DNA of 64,000 nucleotides from Symbioplanes lichenis (GTDB lineage: Bacteria > Actinomycetota > Actinomycetes > Mycobacteriales > Micromonosporaceae). This document shows positions 16,145 to 24,777 of the stretch, piece by piece. The notes beneath the pieces are model-generated. The model ran no database searches, was not told where the DNA came from, and saw nothing but the letters and a program-made list of their open reading frames with translations. A program made the position numbers and the translations under genes. Numbering within the stretch: position 1 is the stretch's first letter; each line of letters begins with the position of its first letter. Location: positions 124,001 through 188,000 of the forward strand of contig NZ_JAUZQD010000007.1 in NCBI RefSeq assembly GCF_030709675.1. Direction: 5' to 3'.

Positions 16145-17338
16145 TCAGGCGAGGGCATCCAGAAGGCGGTCGACCTCCTCGGCGGTGTTGTAGTGGTAGA
16201 TGCTCACGCGCACCGCGCCGCCGCTGTCGCGCAGACCCATGGCGGTGAAGTACTCGTACGCGTAGTAGTCGCCCGCCATCACGCAGATGCCGCGATCGCC
16301 CAGCGCCCGAGCCGTGTCGGCGGGCGCCTGCCCATCGATGCGGAAGGCGACCGTCGGGCAGCGCTCCTCCGGCGCCGGGAGCAGCGCCACGTGGGGGAGC
16401 GTGGCCAGACCTTTGAGCAGCCGGTCCAGCAGGGAGTGCTCGTACGCCTCCGCCGCGGCCAGCGACTCGACCAATCGGGAGCGGCGATCGCCCGAGCCGG
16501 GCCCGGCCAGATCCGCCAGGTGATCGACCGCCGCCGTCACACCGCTGAGCAGCTCGACGTTGCGGGTGCTGTACTCGAAGCGCTCGGGCACCTCGTCCGA
16601 GGACGGCAGGAGCTTCGCGGGGCGCAGCGGCTCCCACACGGCCGGGTCGGCGATGACCGCGCCCTGGTGCGGACCGGACCATTTGTACGCGCTGATCACA
16701 TAGAAGTCGGCGCCCAGTGCCCGCACATCGGTGGGCCGGTGCGGAGTCGCGTGGACGCCGTCCACGTACGTCAGCGCCCCGAACGAGTGCGCGATGTCCG
16801 CGATCTCCCGGACGGCGGGCACCGTTCCGATCGCGTTGCTGCCGGCCGTCACGGCGACGAGCCGCGTGCGCGGGCCGATCAGGTCGACGTACTGCGCGGC
16901 GGGCAGCGTGCCGGTGGCCGGGTCGAAGGTCGCCCACCGCACGGTCGCCCCGGCGGAGGCGGCGGCCTGCACCCACGGCCGGACGTTGGCGTCGTGGTCG
17001 AGGCGGGAGACGACCACCTCGTCGCCCGGCTCCCACGTGGCGGCCAGCGCGCGCGAGACCACGTAGGTGAGGTCGGTCGCGCCCGGCCCGAACGCCACGC
17101 CCGCCGGGTCGCCGCCGACCAGGTCGGCCACGGCGGCCCGGGCGTCGGCCACGATCTGGATGGACCGGCGGCCGGGCAGGTGGGACGGCGTGCGGTTGGA
17201 GACGGCGCGGCGCAGGGTGGCGCCGACGGCATCGGCCACCGGCGCGGCGACCTGGGTGCCGGCCGCCCCGTCGAACATGGCGAGCCCCTCGAGCAGGGAA
17301 GGATAACCAGCTCGGACCCGGTTGATGTCGAAAGTCAC
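16145..17338 (-). CDS. egtE: EgtE, hercynylcysteine sulfoxide lyase (PLP)
   Basis: 397 residues from a GTG at 17338 that overlaps the egtD stop (GTGA). It is a fold-type I PLP enzyme of the class V aminotransferase/cysteine desulfurase family: FGPGATDLTYVVSRAL, DHDANVRPW, the aspartate strand LTYVDGVHATPHRP, and the PLP-lysine YKWSGPHQGA (about residue 225). Its position as the last gene of egtABCDE identifies it as the C-S lyase that converts hercynylcysteine sulfoxide to ergothioneine plus pyruvate and ammonia. Cytoplasmic. By sequence alone it would only be a desulfurase-like enzyme; the operon gives the name. Confidence 0.9.
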   Translation of the reverse strand: MTFDINRVRAGYPSLLEGLAMFDGAAGTQVAAPVADAVGATLRRAVSNRTPSHLPGRRSIQIVADARAAVADLVGGDPAGVAFGPGATDLTYVVSRALAATWEPGDEVVVSRLDHDANVRPWVQAAASAGATVRWATFDPATGTLPAAQYVDLIGPRTRLVAVTAGSNAIGTVPAVREIADIAHSFGALTYVDGVHATPHRPTDVRALGADFYVISAYKWSGPHQGAVIADPAVWEPLRPAKLLPSSDEVPERFEYSTRNVELLSGVTAAVDHLADLAGPGSGDRRSRLVESLAAAEAYEHSLLDRLLKGLATLPHVALLPAPEERCPTVAFRIDGQAPADTARALGDRGICVMAGDYYAYEYFTAMGLRDSGGAVRVSIYHYNTAEEVDRLLDALA

Positions 17339-18273
17339 GATGCCACCGTAAGCGACACCGCGAACCGGCCCTCGGGGTCGGTCCACCACTCGGCCAGGGT
17401 GAACCCCGCCTCGGCCAGCTCCTTCTCGACGCCCTCGCGCCGGAACTTGGCCGAGATCTCGGTGCGCAGCTCGGAGCCCGCCGCGAACTCGGTGACCAGG
17501 TCGACGGCCGGGATGGTGACGCGCATCGGCCAGCGCGCCCGGAGCCGCATCTCGATCCACTCGTGGCCGGCGTCCCAGAGGGCCACGTGGGCGAAGCCGT
17601 CGAGGTCGAAGTCGGCGTCCAGCTCCCGGTTGAGCACCCGCAGCACGTTGCGGTTGAACTCGGCGGTCACCCCGGCCGCGTCGTCGTAGGCGGGCACGAG
17701 CACGTGCGGATCCTTGACGAGGTCGGTGCCCAGCAGCAGATGCTCGCCCGGGCGCAGCTGGGCGCGTACGGCGGAGAAGAACTCGGCCCGCTCGGCCGGC
17801 AGCAGGTTGCCGATCGTGCCGCCCAGCAGGGCGACGGTCCGGGCGGGAGCGTCGGGGAAGGGGTGACGGGCGAAGTCCCCGACGATGGTGCGAATCGCCA
17901 GGGCGGGATAGTTCGCGCTCACCAGGGACGAGGCGGCGGTCAGCGCGGAGGGGGACACGTCCACCATCACGTACGACGAGAGCGGCAGCGCGTCCAGCAG
18001 CAGTCGCGTCTTCGTCGAGTAGCCCGACCCCAGCTCGATGAGCGTCCGGGTCCCCGTTACCGCCGCGATGTCGCCGGCGTGCGCCCGCAGGATCGCGGTC
18101 TCGGCGCGCGTGGGGTAATACTCCGGCAGCTCGGTGATCCGCTCGAACAGCTCGCTGCCCCGGGCGTCGTAGAACCACTTCGGCGGCAGCCGGCGCGGGT
18201 CGGCGGCCAGGCCCCGGCGCACGTCCTCGCGCAGCGACCGGGCCACCTCGTCGGCGGTCAGATAGATCTCCAT
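17335..18273 (-). CDS. egtD: EgtD, L-histidine N-alpha-methyltransferase
   Basis: 312 residues; the ATG at 18273 overlaps the egtC stop (TGATG). SAM-dependent methyltransferase that trimethylates histidine to hercynine, the first committed step of ergothioneine synthesis. Diagnostic segments: PPKWFYDARGSELFERITEL, PEYYPTRAETAIL, the SAM motif LIELGSGYSTKTRLLLD (about 82-98), and LLGGTIGNL. These are characteristic of the EgtD/DUF2260 family. Length matches the family. Confidence 0.95.
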   Translation of the reverse strand: MEIYLTADEVARSLREDVRRGLAADPRRLPPKWFYDARGSELFERITELPEYYPTRAETAILRAHAGDIAAVTGTRTLIELGSGYSTKTRLLLDALPLSSYVMVDVSPSALTAASSLVSANYPALAIRTIVGDFARHPFPDAPARTVALLGGTIGNLLPAERAEFFSAVRAQLRPGEHLLLGTDLVKDPHVLVPAYDDAAGVTAEFNRNVLRVLNRELDADFDLDGFAHVALWDAGHEWIEMRLRARWPMRVTIPAVDLVTEFAAGSELRTEISAKFRREGVEKELAEAGFTLAEWWTDPEGRFAVSLTVAS

Positions 18274-19010
18274 CAGCGCAGATCCTCCAGCGTGAGCGAC
18301 GTGGCCCCGGCGACGACCAGCGTGCGGTCGGGCACCGGAGCCCACGCCGGGTCGTCGTCGAGCGGTTCGGAGGCGATCAGGACGGACTCGTCGTCCCGTC
18401 GCACGGACAGGGCATGTCCCCACGTGCTGGCCACCATCGACTCCCCGTCGGTGAGCAGCAGATTGAGCCGCGAGCCGGGCGCCGCGGCGGCGACCTCGGT
18501 CACGACCGCCACGACCGCCTCGGCCGGGGCGACGCCGCGCCGGAGCCGGGCGAGCACCAGCGCCCACAGCAGCGCCGCGTCGGTCGGCGCCTCCAGCGTG
18601 AGCAGATCGGTGACCTCCAGCGCGGCGGCGAGCTTCGCCACCGACTCGGGCCAGCCGGCCACCACGCCGTTGTGGCTGAAGAACCACGGGCCCGCGGCGA
18701 AGGGGGCCGCCGCGGTCTCCACGACGGGCATGCCCACGGTGGCGCTGCGCACCGCGGCCAGCACCATGGGCGCCGCGACCGACGCCGCCAGCGCGGGCAG
18801 CGTCGCGTCGCTCCACAGCGGGGTCGCGCGGCGATAGCGCACCGGGCCGCCGGGGGCGTACCAGCCGGCCCCGAACCCGTCCGCGTTGATCGTCCCGCCG
18901 CCGCGCATGTCGCGCGGGGCCCACGCCTGGTGCGCCAGCGCGTGCGGCCGGTCGAAGAGCCACCGCCCCACCGGTACGGGCGGACCGGCATAGGCCAGGT
19001 GACGGCACAT
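18273..19010 (-). CDS. egtC: EgtC, gamma-glutamyl hercynylcysteine sulfoxide hydrolase
   Basis: 245 residues from the ATG at 19010, overlapping the egtB stop by one base. A class-II glutamine amidotransferase (Ntn hydrolase): Met1 is followed by the catalytic Cys2 (MCRHLAYAG), with NADGFGAGWY and the FSHNGVV substrate-pocket motif. It removes the gamma-glutamyl group from the EgtB product. Third gene of the coupled operon. Confidence 0.94.
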   Translation of the reverse strand: MCRHLAYAGPPVPVGRWLFDRPHALAHQAWAPRDMRGGGTINADGFGAGWYAPGGPVRYRRATPLWSDATLPALAASVAAPMVLAAVRSATVGMPVVETAAAPFAAGPWFFSHNGVVAGWPESVAKLAAALEVTDLLTLEAPTDAALLWALVLARLRRGVAPAEAVVAVVTEVAAAAPGSRLNLLLTDGESMVASTWGHALSVRRDDESVLIASEPLDDDPAWAPVPDRTLVVAGATSLTLEDLR

Positions 19011-20308
19011 CAGGCGTCCCGCGCGCAGCGGAACCCGCTGAAGATCTGCCGCCGGATCGGATAGTCCCAGTTGCGGAACGTCCCGCGCACCGCCGAGCCG
19101 TCCGTGCCGAACGAGCCGCCGCGCAGCACCTTGTAGTCCGGACCGAAGAACACCTCCGAATACTCCCTGTACGGGAACGCCGAGAAGCCCGGATAGCCGG
19201 AGAAGTCGGACGACGTCCACTCCCACACGTCGCCGATCAGCTGGTGCACGCCCGCCGGGGAGGCACCGTCCGGGTACGCCCCCACGGGCGCCGGCCGCAG
19301 GTGCCGCTGGCCCAGGTTCGCGTGGCGGGGCTCCGGCGCCTCGTCACCCCACGGGAAGCGGCGGGAGCGGCCGGTGGCGGGGTCGAACCGGGCGGCCTTC
19401 TCCCACTCCGCCTCGGTCGGGAGGCGCTTGCCGGCCCACCGCGCGTACGCCTCGGCCTCGAAGAAGCAGACATGCACCACGGGCTCGTCGTCGACCAGGG
19501 CGGCCGTGCGCCCGAAGGAAGTCACCGCCCACCCGTCGCCGTCGCGCTCCCAGTGCGCCGGCGCGGTCAGCCCGGCGGACTGCCGGTGGTCCCAGCCGGC
19601 CGCACTCCACCACCGCGGGTCGTCGTAGCCGCCGGCCGCGATGAACGCCGCGTACTGCCCGTTGGTCACGGGCGCCCGGTCGATGTGGAACGCCGGCACG
19701 TCGACGGCGTGGGCGGGGCGCTCGTTGTCGAGGGCCCAGGGCTCGGTGTCCGTTCCCATGGTGAAGGGCCCGCCGGGGATGAAGGCCTCGCCGGTCACGC
19801 GCACGGTGGCGGCGGGCGGCGCGGGCGCGGTCAGCACGGCGGCGCCCGTGCGCAGCTGGTGGGTGGCGAGCATGGTCTCGTCGTGCTGCTGCTCGTGCTG
19901 GACGATCATCCCGAAGGCGAAGCCGTCGGCGACCAGCGGCCGGCCGTCCAGCCGGACCCGGTCGAGCACGTCGAGGGCCTTGTCGCGGACCTGGGCCACA
20001 TAGCGGCGGGCCTCGGCCGGGTCGAGCAGCGGCAGCGCGATCCGGTCGCGGCGGGCGTGCTTGAAGGCGTCGTAGAGCTCGTCGATGTCGCGGCGCACCG
20101 GCTCGCGGCCGCCGACGTCGCGGACGAGCCAGAGCTCCTCCTGGTTGGCGACGTGCGCGAAGTCCCAGACCAGCGGGGACATCAGCGGCGAGTGCTGGCG
20201 GACCAGGTCGTCGTCGTCGACGGCCGCGATCAGGGCGTCGGTGCGGCCGCGGGTGCGGGTCAGCTCGGCGGCGACGCGGTCGCGCAGCCGCTCGGTCTCG
20301 GCGGTCAT
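19010..20308 (-). CDS. egtB: EgtB, iron(II)-dependent hercynine sulfoxide synthase
   Basis: 432 residues, ATG at 20308. The N-terminal DinB-like domain supplies the iron ligands (HVANQEELW and HEQQHDE, about residues 50-60 and 140-146). The C-terminal half is an FGE-sulfatase fold (GGPFTMGTD at about 195, RLPTEAEWEKAARF, VWEWTSSDFSGY, GGSFGTD, FRNWDYPIRRQIFSGFRCA). It joins gamma-glutamylcysteine to hercynine with oxygen, forming the sulfoxide. The ATG is reached through a duplicated ribosome-site/ATGA module rather than directly from egtA. Confidence 0.95.
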   Translation of the reverse strand: MTAETERLRDRVAAELTRTRGRTDALIAAVDDDDLVRQHSPLMSPLVWDFAHVANQEELWLVRDVGGREPVRRDIDELYDAFKHARRDRIALPLLDPAEARRYVAQVRDKALDVLDRVRLDGRPLVADGFAFGMIVQHEQQHDETMLATHQLRTGAAVLTAPAPPAATVRVTGEAFIPGGPFTMGTDTEPWALDNERPAHAVDVPAFHIDRAPVTNGQYAAFIAAGGYDDPRWWSAAGWDHRQSAGLTAPAHWERDGDGWAVTSFGRTAALVDDEPVVHVCFFEAEAYARWAGKRLPTEAEWEKAARFDPATGRSRRFPWGDEAPEPRHANLGQRHLRPAPVGAYPDGASPAGVHQLIGDVWEWTSSDFSGYPGFSAFPYREYSEVFFGPDYKVLRGGSFGTDGSAVRGTFRNWDYPIRRQIFSGFRCARDA

Positions 20309-20352
20309 CGCGACTCCTCCTCGTGGCCGGCGCTCGGGAAAAGAACGGTCAT
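20305..20352 (-). CDS. Mini-ORF 2 between egtA and egtB (15 residues)
   Basis: ATG at 20352, preceded by GAGGAGG with ideal spacing, reads MTVLFPSAGHEEESR and stops with a TGA that overlaps the egtB ATG. It is a by-product of the 44-bp duplication, but it is placed so that ribosomes must translate it or re-initiate through it on the way to egtB. Any function would be in coupling; a role for the peptide itself is not implied. Confidence 0.45.
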   Translation of the reverse strand: MTVLFPSAGHEEESR

Positions 20353-20396
20353 CGCGACTCCTCCTCGTGGCCGGCGCCCGGGAAAAGAACGGTCAT
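20349..20396 (-). CDS. Mini-ORF 1 between egtA and egtB (15 residues)
   Basis: ATG at 20396 overlaps the egtA stop (ATGA) and reads MTVLFPGAGHEEESR. Its TGA overlaps the ATG of mini-ORF 2. Together they form a chain egtA, mini-1, mini-2, egtB joined by three consecutive 4-bp overlaps. Confidence 0.45.
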   Translation of the reverse strand: MTVLFPGAGHEEESR

Positions 20397-21610
20397 CGGG
20401 ACTCCTCCTCGTGCAGGCGCCGGTGGACGCCCGCGAAAAGGTCGGTGCGCAGCGCGGCCGGTAGGCCGGTGCGGTCGAGATGGCGGCAGGCTAGGTCGAG
20501 CACGGCGGCCGCCGTGCGGCGCAGCGCGGGATCGGCGACCCCCTGCCGGAACGCCGTCTCCCACTCCTGCGCCGTGGCCTCGGTCAGCTCGAGCGCCTGA
20601 TCGGTGACGGCGGGGTCGGAGAGCAGCGCGGCGACGGCGGCCACCGGCGCGAACCAGTCGTCGCCGGCCTGCGCGTCGAGATAGCGGACCTCGAGATAGC
20701 CGCGCGGGCGCACGGGCGGGAACAGCGTGCTCAGGTGGTAGTCGACGTCGGCGACGGTGGGTGGCCGGGAGAACGCGCCGCCCGCCCAGGCGCGCAGGGT
20801 GAGACCCGGGGGAGCGGACCAGCTGCCGTCCTCGCGGCGGATGCAGGTGACCGGGGCGTCCAGCGCGTAGCGGGCCCAGGCGCCGGCCGGGTCGCCGGCC
20901 GAGACGGGGACGGGGTGGGTCAGCCGGCGGTCCATCGCCCACCAGGCCGCCATGCGGGCGGACGCGTGCCCGGTGGCCCGGCCCGCGTGGGTGTGGGCGG
21001 TGGCGAACGCGGCGAGCAGCGGCGGCCCGAGCGCGTTCACCGCGGCCCAGCGGGCGGCGACCTCGCCGGGTGTGCCGGCGTCGAGGCAGACCTGGAGGCC
21101 GGCGGTGCTGCACATCATGACCCGCCCGTCCGGCCCGAGGGCGGCTTCCATCGCGTCGTAGCGCGGGGTGTGCAGCAGTCGCCGCGGCGGGCGGTGGGGA
21201 TCGATGCCGTGATCGCCGAGGGTCAGCCCGGCGTCGGCGAGCAGGCGCCGCAGGTGCGCGACGTCGGTGGAGACGGCCGCGTGCAGGGCGGCGAGGGAAG
21301 GGGCCGGGGCCGAGGAGATCTCGACCTGCCCGCCGGGCTCGCAGGTGACCGTGCCGTGGGCCGGCAGGGGGAGCTCGGGGCTGTGCGGGTCCAGCGTGCG
21401 CGGGGCGTGCGGACCGAGTGCTTGTCGCAGGGACGAGGGGTGCGATGGGGCCCGGGGATCGGCTGCCGGATGGACCGTCCACTCCAGCTCGGCGCCGAGG
21501 TGCGTCGGCGGGCCGGTCTTGAAGCAGATGGCGCGGATCCGCGCCTCCACTTCCTCCTGGTTGCGCAGCGCGCGGCTGGTGGCCGCCGCGTCGCGGTCGA
21601 GCGTCGTCAT
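20393..21610 (-). CDS. egtA: EgtA, glutamate-cysteine ligase
   Basis: 405 residues from the ATG at 21610 (GTGAGGAG 8-15 bases upstream). GCS2-family ATP-dependent ligase making gamma-glutamylcysteine, the sulfur donor for EgtB. Recognised by GAELEWTVHP (metal-binding Glu), GGQVEISSAPAPS (about residue 92-104), MMCSTAGLQVCLD and RGYLEVRYLDAQ. First gene of the minus-strand operon egtABCDE; the ~150 bp upstream of it holds its promoter, in which I see only weak -35/-10 candidates (GAGTTT, 17 bp, TAGTGT). Confidence 0.93.
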   Translation of the reverse strand: MTTLDRDAAATSRALRNQEEVEARIRAICFKTGPPTHLGAELEWTVHPAADPRAPSHPSSLRQALGPHAPRTLDPHSPELPLPAHGTVTCEPGGQVEISSAPAPSLAALHAAVSTDVAHLRRLLADAGLTLGDHGIDPHRPPRRLLHTPRYDAMEAALGPDGRVMMCSTAGLQVCLDAGTPGEVAARWAAVNALGPPLLAAFATAHTHAGRATGHASARMAAWWAMDRRLTHPVPVSAGDPAGAWARYALDAPVTCIRREDGSWSAPPGLTLRAWAGGAFSRPPTVADVDYHLSTLFPPVRPRGYLEVRYLDAQAGDDWFAPVAAVAALLSDPAVTDQALELTEATAQEWETAFRQGVADPALRRTAAAVLDLACRHLDRTGLPAALRTDLFAGVHRRLHEEESR

Positions 21611-21762
21611 CGAGAAGACTCCTCACGAGGTGAGCCCGTAATCTCGTTCGACACTATGGCCGGGGTGGGACAAAAACTCGGGTCAGCCCGCTGACGAGCG
21701 GAAGAAACATGGGTGACGACCTGCGTTGACGGGCTGATAGTGACGTGCATCACTGGACATGG

Positions 21763-21796
21763 CGAAGGGCCGGTCCGATGCCGGACCGGCCCTTCG
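21763..21796. terminator. Strong hairpin terminator after the sigma-factor gene
   Basis: Perfect 15-bp stem CGAAGGGCCGGTCCG (21763-21777) with its complement at 21782-21796 and a 4-base loop. It lies 11 bp beyond the sigma gene stop. No T-run follows, as is common for actinomycete terminators. Confidence 0.75.
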
Positions 21797-21807
21797 GCGG
21801 GAGAAGA

Positions 21808-22626
21808 TCAGATGGTGTCGGTGGCCAGCTGCGAGCGCAGCTTGGTCAGCGCCTTGGTCAGCAGGCGGCTGACGTGCATCTGGCTGATGCCGATCTGGTC
21901 GGCGATCTGCGACTGGGTGAGGTTGCCGTAGAAGCGCAGCGTCAGGATCTTCTGCTCGCGCTCGTCGAGGGTGGCCAGGGCGGGGCCGAGGGCGACGCGG
22001 GTCTCGGCCAGCTCGAACTCGCTGTCCTCGCCGCCGAGGGTGTCGCCGAGCTCGGTGGTGCCGTCGGCGCTGATCGGGGTGGAGAGGCTGGTGGCGTTGT
22101 AGGCGCGGGCGCCCTCCAAGCCCTCCAGGACCTCTTCCTCGGTGACCCCGAGGTGCACGGCGATGTCGGCGACCGTCGGCGAGCGGCCCAGGCTGTGGGT
22201 CAGCGTGGAGTTGGCCTCGGTGATCGACAGGCGCAGCTCCTGCAGGCGCCGCGGCACCCGCACCGACCACGTGCGGTCACGGAAGTGGCGCTTGATCTCA
22301 CCGATGATGGTCGGGATCGCGTAGCCGGCGAAGTCGACACCGCGCTCGGGGTCGAACTTGTCGACGGCCTTGATGAGGCCGACGGTGGCGGTCTGCACGA
22401 GGTCGTCGGTGGGCTCGCCGCGGCCGGAGTAGCGGTGGGCGAGGTGGCGGGCCAGCGGCAGCCAGGCCTCGATCGCGCGGTCCCGCAGGGAAGCGCGCGA
22501 CGGGTGCCCGGCCGGCATCGCGGCCATCGCGTTGAGCAGGTCGGAGGCGCTGTCCGCGGGCGCCTCGCTGAGCGTCGTCGAAGACTCGGCCGACGTGGTC
22601 GTGGCGGTCGACTGGGTGACAGTCAT
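21808..22626 (-). CDS. SigB/SigF-type alternative sigma factor
   Basis: 272 residues from the ATG at 22626; the open frame upstream adds a non-conserved stretch. Sigma-70 group 3: region 2 (LARHLAHRYSGRGEPTDDLV, VGLIKAVDKFDPERGVDFAG, then YAIPTIIGEIKRHFRDRTWS), region 3 (GRSPTVADIAVHLGVTEEEV) and region 4 HTH (YGNLTQSQIADQIGISQMHV, SRLL). This is the stress/sporulation SigF-like class of actinobacteria. An Ala/Ser/Thr-rich 45-residue N-terminal extension precedes region 2. No anti-sigma or anti-anti-sigma gene is adjacent, so control is likely from elsewhere. Confidence 0.92.
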   Translation of the reverse strand: MTVTQSTATTTSAESSTTLSEAPADSASDLLNAMAAMPAGHPSRASLRDRAIEAWLPLARHLAHRYSGRGEPTDDLVQTATVGLIKAVDKFDPERGVDFAGYAIPTIIGEIKRHFRDRTWSVRVPRRLQELRLSITEANSTLTHSLGRSPTVADIAVHLGVTEEEVLEGLEGARAYNATSLSTPISADGTTELGDTLGGEDSEFELAETRVALGPALATLDEREQKILTLRFYGNLTQSQIADQIGISQMHVSRLLTKALTKLRSQLATDTI

Positions 22627-22923
22627 TCCGTGGTCCTCCCTGGCACCTGTCCGGAGAGCCGGTCCGGCTTGCGCCGGGCCCGAGTCGGGCGGGGTGTCAA
22701 CTATCGGCTTCCCGGTCGACGGTGATCGATATGACCACCGCCAGCCGGGCATGGTTGGCCGTTCGGTTATGACGACCTTATCCGAGAGGTCGAGCCATGA
22801 CTAGCCGAAAGTATGAGTCACGTTATGTAGCGATGCAACCACACCGCATTGTTGCGCGTTTCGTCCGGGTCTGACAACAAATGCCGCTCGCTCGGACGGG
22901 TGACCTGTGGTGATCACCACGCC
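22627..22923. other. Intergenic region between sigma factor and LOR protein genes
   Basis: Holds the sigma-factor promoter region (minus) and, at 22907-22920, a perfect 14-bp palindrome GTGGTGATCACCAC directly after the LOR stop, probably its terminator. A 25-codon plus-strand frame (22797-22874) begins after GAGAGG, but I cannot support it as a gene. This stretch is noticeably less GC-rich than its surroundings. Confidence 0.4.
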
Positions 22924-23433
22924 TCAGTCGTCCTTCTCCTTGTCCTCCTTCTTCTTCTCCTCGCGCTCCAGGGCGAGGTCCAGGGCCAGCGCGCTGCCGA
23001 TGATGAGCAGTGGTTCGACGTTCGCGGTGACCTGCACGGCGTAGGTGTCGCGGATCGACAGCCACCGCTTCGACACCGCGGCCACCTCCTCGCCGCCCAG
23101 CTCGATGACGTACTCGTGGTCGAGCAGGTCGCCCTTCATCGTCAGGTCGTCGGGCCCCGGCACGTCGATCGTGAACTTGTCGCGGAACGGCGTGAGGAGC
23201 TTCTTGCGGACCTCGGCCGCCTTCTCGCCGCCGATCCGGATCTCGTACGTCGGCCGCAGCGCCACCAGCTGCCGGTGGACGCTCGCCACCTCGTTGCCGG
23301 CCACGTCCTCGATGACCACCCGGTCACGGACGCTGAAGACCTTGCCGTCCACCCGGTAGATCTTGTTGCCGTTCTCGTCCAGCACGTCGAAGTCGTCGCC
23401 GAGGGAGAAGAACTTCTCACGGATCACAAACAT
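22924..23433 (-). CDS. LURP-one-related (LOR/tubby-like) family protein
   Basis: 169 residues, ATG at 23433. The pattern MFVIREKFFSLGDDFDVLDE, then KIYRVDGKVFSVRDRVVIED, and RIGGEKAAEVRKK matches the LOR domain, a beta-barrel around a hydrophobic helix similar to tubby and scramblase folds. The helix is visible near the C-terminus (EPLLIIGSALALDLALE, about 143-159), followed by a highly charged KKKEDKEKDD tail. Bacterial members are of unknown function; membrane association through the central helix is plausible. Confidence 0.85.
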   Translation of the reverse strand: MFVIREKFFSLGDDFDVLDENGNKIYRVDGKVFSVRDRVVIEDVAGNEVASVHRQLVALRPTYEIRIGGEKAAEVRKKLLTPFRDKFTIDVPGPDDLTMKGDLLDHEYVIELGGEEVAAVSKRWLSIRDTYAVQVTANVEPLLIIGSALALDLALEREEKKKEDKEKDD

Positions 23434-23491
23434 GGCGCCCAGTGTGCCCCCGGCGGGCCACCCGTAAGCGCGAGCCCGCCGGGGAAGATCA

Positions 23492-24676
23492 CTAGGGCTT
23501 GAGGACGACCTTGATGCAGCCGTCCTCCTTCTTCTTGAACATGTCGTACGCCTGCGGGGCCTCCTCGAGGGGAACCCGGTGCGTGACCAGGTCGTCCACC
23601 CCGAGCGGGTCGGCGTCATCGGTGAGCAGGGGCATGATGTCGTCCACCCAGTGCTTGACGTGCGCCTGGCCCATGCGCATCGTGATGCCCTTGTCGAACA
23701 GGTCCATCATCGGCATCGGGTCGGCCTGGCCGCCGTACACACCGATGATCGAGACCGTGCCCGCCCGCCGGACCGCGGCGAAGCAGGTGCGCAGCGCGGC
23801 CATCCGGTCGATGCCGGCCTTGTCGATCGCCTTGCGCGCCACCGCGTCGGGCAGCAGCCCGGCCGCCCGCTGCGCGAACTCCTGGAACGGCGTGCCGTGC
23901 GCCTCCATGCCGACCGCCTCGACCACGCTGTCCGCGCCCCGGCCGTTCGTCATGTCCAGGACCGCGCCGACGACGTCGTCGACCTCGTCGAAGTTGAGCG
24001 TCTCGATGCCGTGGCGCTGGGCCATGGCGATGCGCTCGGGCACGTTGTCCACGGCGATGACCTTCTCCGCGCCGAGGTGCCGCGCGATGCGGGCGGTCAT
24101 CTGGCCGATCGGGCCGAGGCCGGTGACGAAGACCGTGCCGCCCGGCTCGATGTCGGCCCACTTCGCGGCCTGCCACGAGGTGGTCAGCACGTCGGAGAGG
24201 AAGAGGAACCGCTCGTCCGGCAGGCCGTTCGGCACCCGGATCGGCCCGAAGTGCGCCTGCGGCACGCGCAGGTACTCGGCCTGGCCGCCGGGCACCTGCC
24301 CGTACAGCTTGGTGTAGCCGAAGAGCGAGGCGCCCTTCTGCTGATCCTTGTTCTGCGTGGTCTCGCACTGGGCGTAGTAGCCCTTACGGCAGTAGAAGCA
24401 GTGCCCGCAGGAGATGTTGAAGGGGATGACCACCCGGTCGCCCGGGCGGATGTGGGTGACCTCGGGCCCGACCTCCTCGACGATGCCCATCGGCTCGTGG
24501 CCGAGCACGTCGCCCTTGTCCAGGTACGCGCCGAGCACGTCGTAGAGGTGCAGGTCGGAGCCGCAGATCGCGGTCGAGGTGACCTTGATGACGGCGTCCG
24601 TCGGCTCCTCGATCTTGGGGTCAGGGACGTCCTCCACGGACACCTTCGAGGTGCCCTGCCAAGTCAGTGCGCGCAT
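23492..24676 (-). CDS. Zinc-dependent alcohol dehydrogenase (formaldehyde dehydrogenase-like)
   Basis: 394 residues, ATG at 24676. Medium-chain dehydrogenase with catalytic zinc ligands (TAICGSDLHLY Cys, GHEPMG His/Glu), the structural four-Cys lobe (CGHCFYCRKGYYAQC, about 95-109) and a Rossmann motif TGLGPIGQMTARIARHLGA. Closest in pattern to the glutathione-independent formaldehyde dehydrogenase branch (GYTKLYGQVPGGQAEYLRVP). Probably cytoplasmic and NAD-dependent; the substrate is not certain. Divergent from the SDR at 24778. Confidence 0.88.
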   Translation of the reverse strand: MRALTWQGTSKVSVEDVPDPKIEEPTDAVIKVTSTAICGSDLHLYDVLGAYLDKGDVLGHEPMGIVEEVGPEVTHIRPGDRVVIPFNISCGHCFYCRKGYYAQCETTQNKDQQKGASLFGYTKLYGQVPGGQAEYLRVPQAHFGPIRVPNGLPDERFLFLSDVLTTSWQAAKWADIEPGGTVFVTGLGPIGQMTARIARHLGAEKVIAVDNVPERIAMAQRHGIETLNFDEVDDVVGAVLDMTNGRGADSVVEAVGMEAHGTPFQEFAQRAAGLLPDAVARKAIDKAGIDRMAALRTCFAAVRRAGTVSIIGVYGGQADPMPMMDLFDKGITMRMGQAHVKHWVDDIMPLLTDDADPLGVDDLVTHRVPLEEAPQAYDMFKKKEDGCIKVVLKP

Positions 24677-24777
24677 TGTGTCCTCTTCTCGTCGTCACCC
24701 GATCTGGTGCCCGGGGAAGGACCACATATGCATTGCTGAGCGTGATTAGTGGAGAACGATCGGGGCACCCCCTGGTC

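Larger units (their letters stand above)
20305..20396 (-). repeat. 44-bp tandem duplication carrying Shine-Dalgarno plus stop/start overlap
   Basis: On the minus strand the egtA end (GAGGAGGAGTC, CGATGACCG) is repeated with a 44-bp period: ATG codons occur at 20396, 20352 and 20308 (the last is egtB). Each is preceded by CACGAGGAGGAGTC. The two full copies differ by one base (Gly versus Ser codon). Confidence 0.95.

Noticed and set aside
16145..17338. Cysteine desulfurase for Fe-S cluster assembly
   Set aside because: The class V aminotransferase fold alone would allow it, but coupling to egtA-D with a GTGA overlap identifies EgtE.
22797..22874. 25-codon plus-strand small protein after GAGAGG
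   Set aside because: Only the start context supports it; no conservation or structure can be judged, and such frames arise by chance in AT-richer intergenic DNA.
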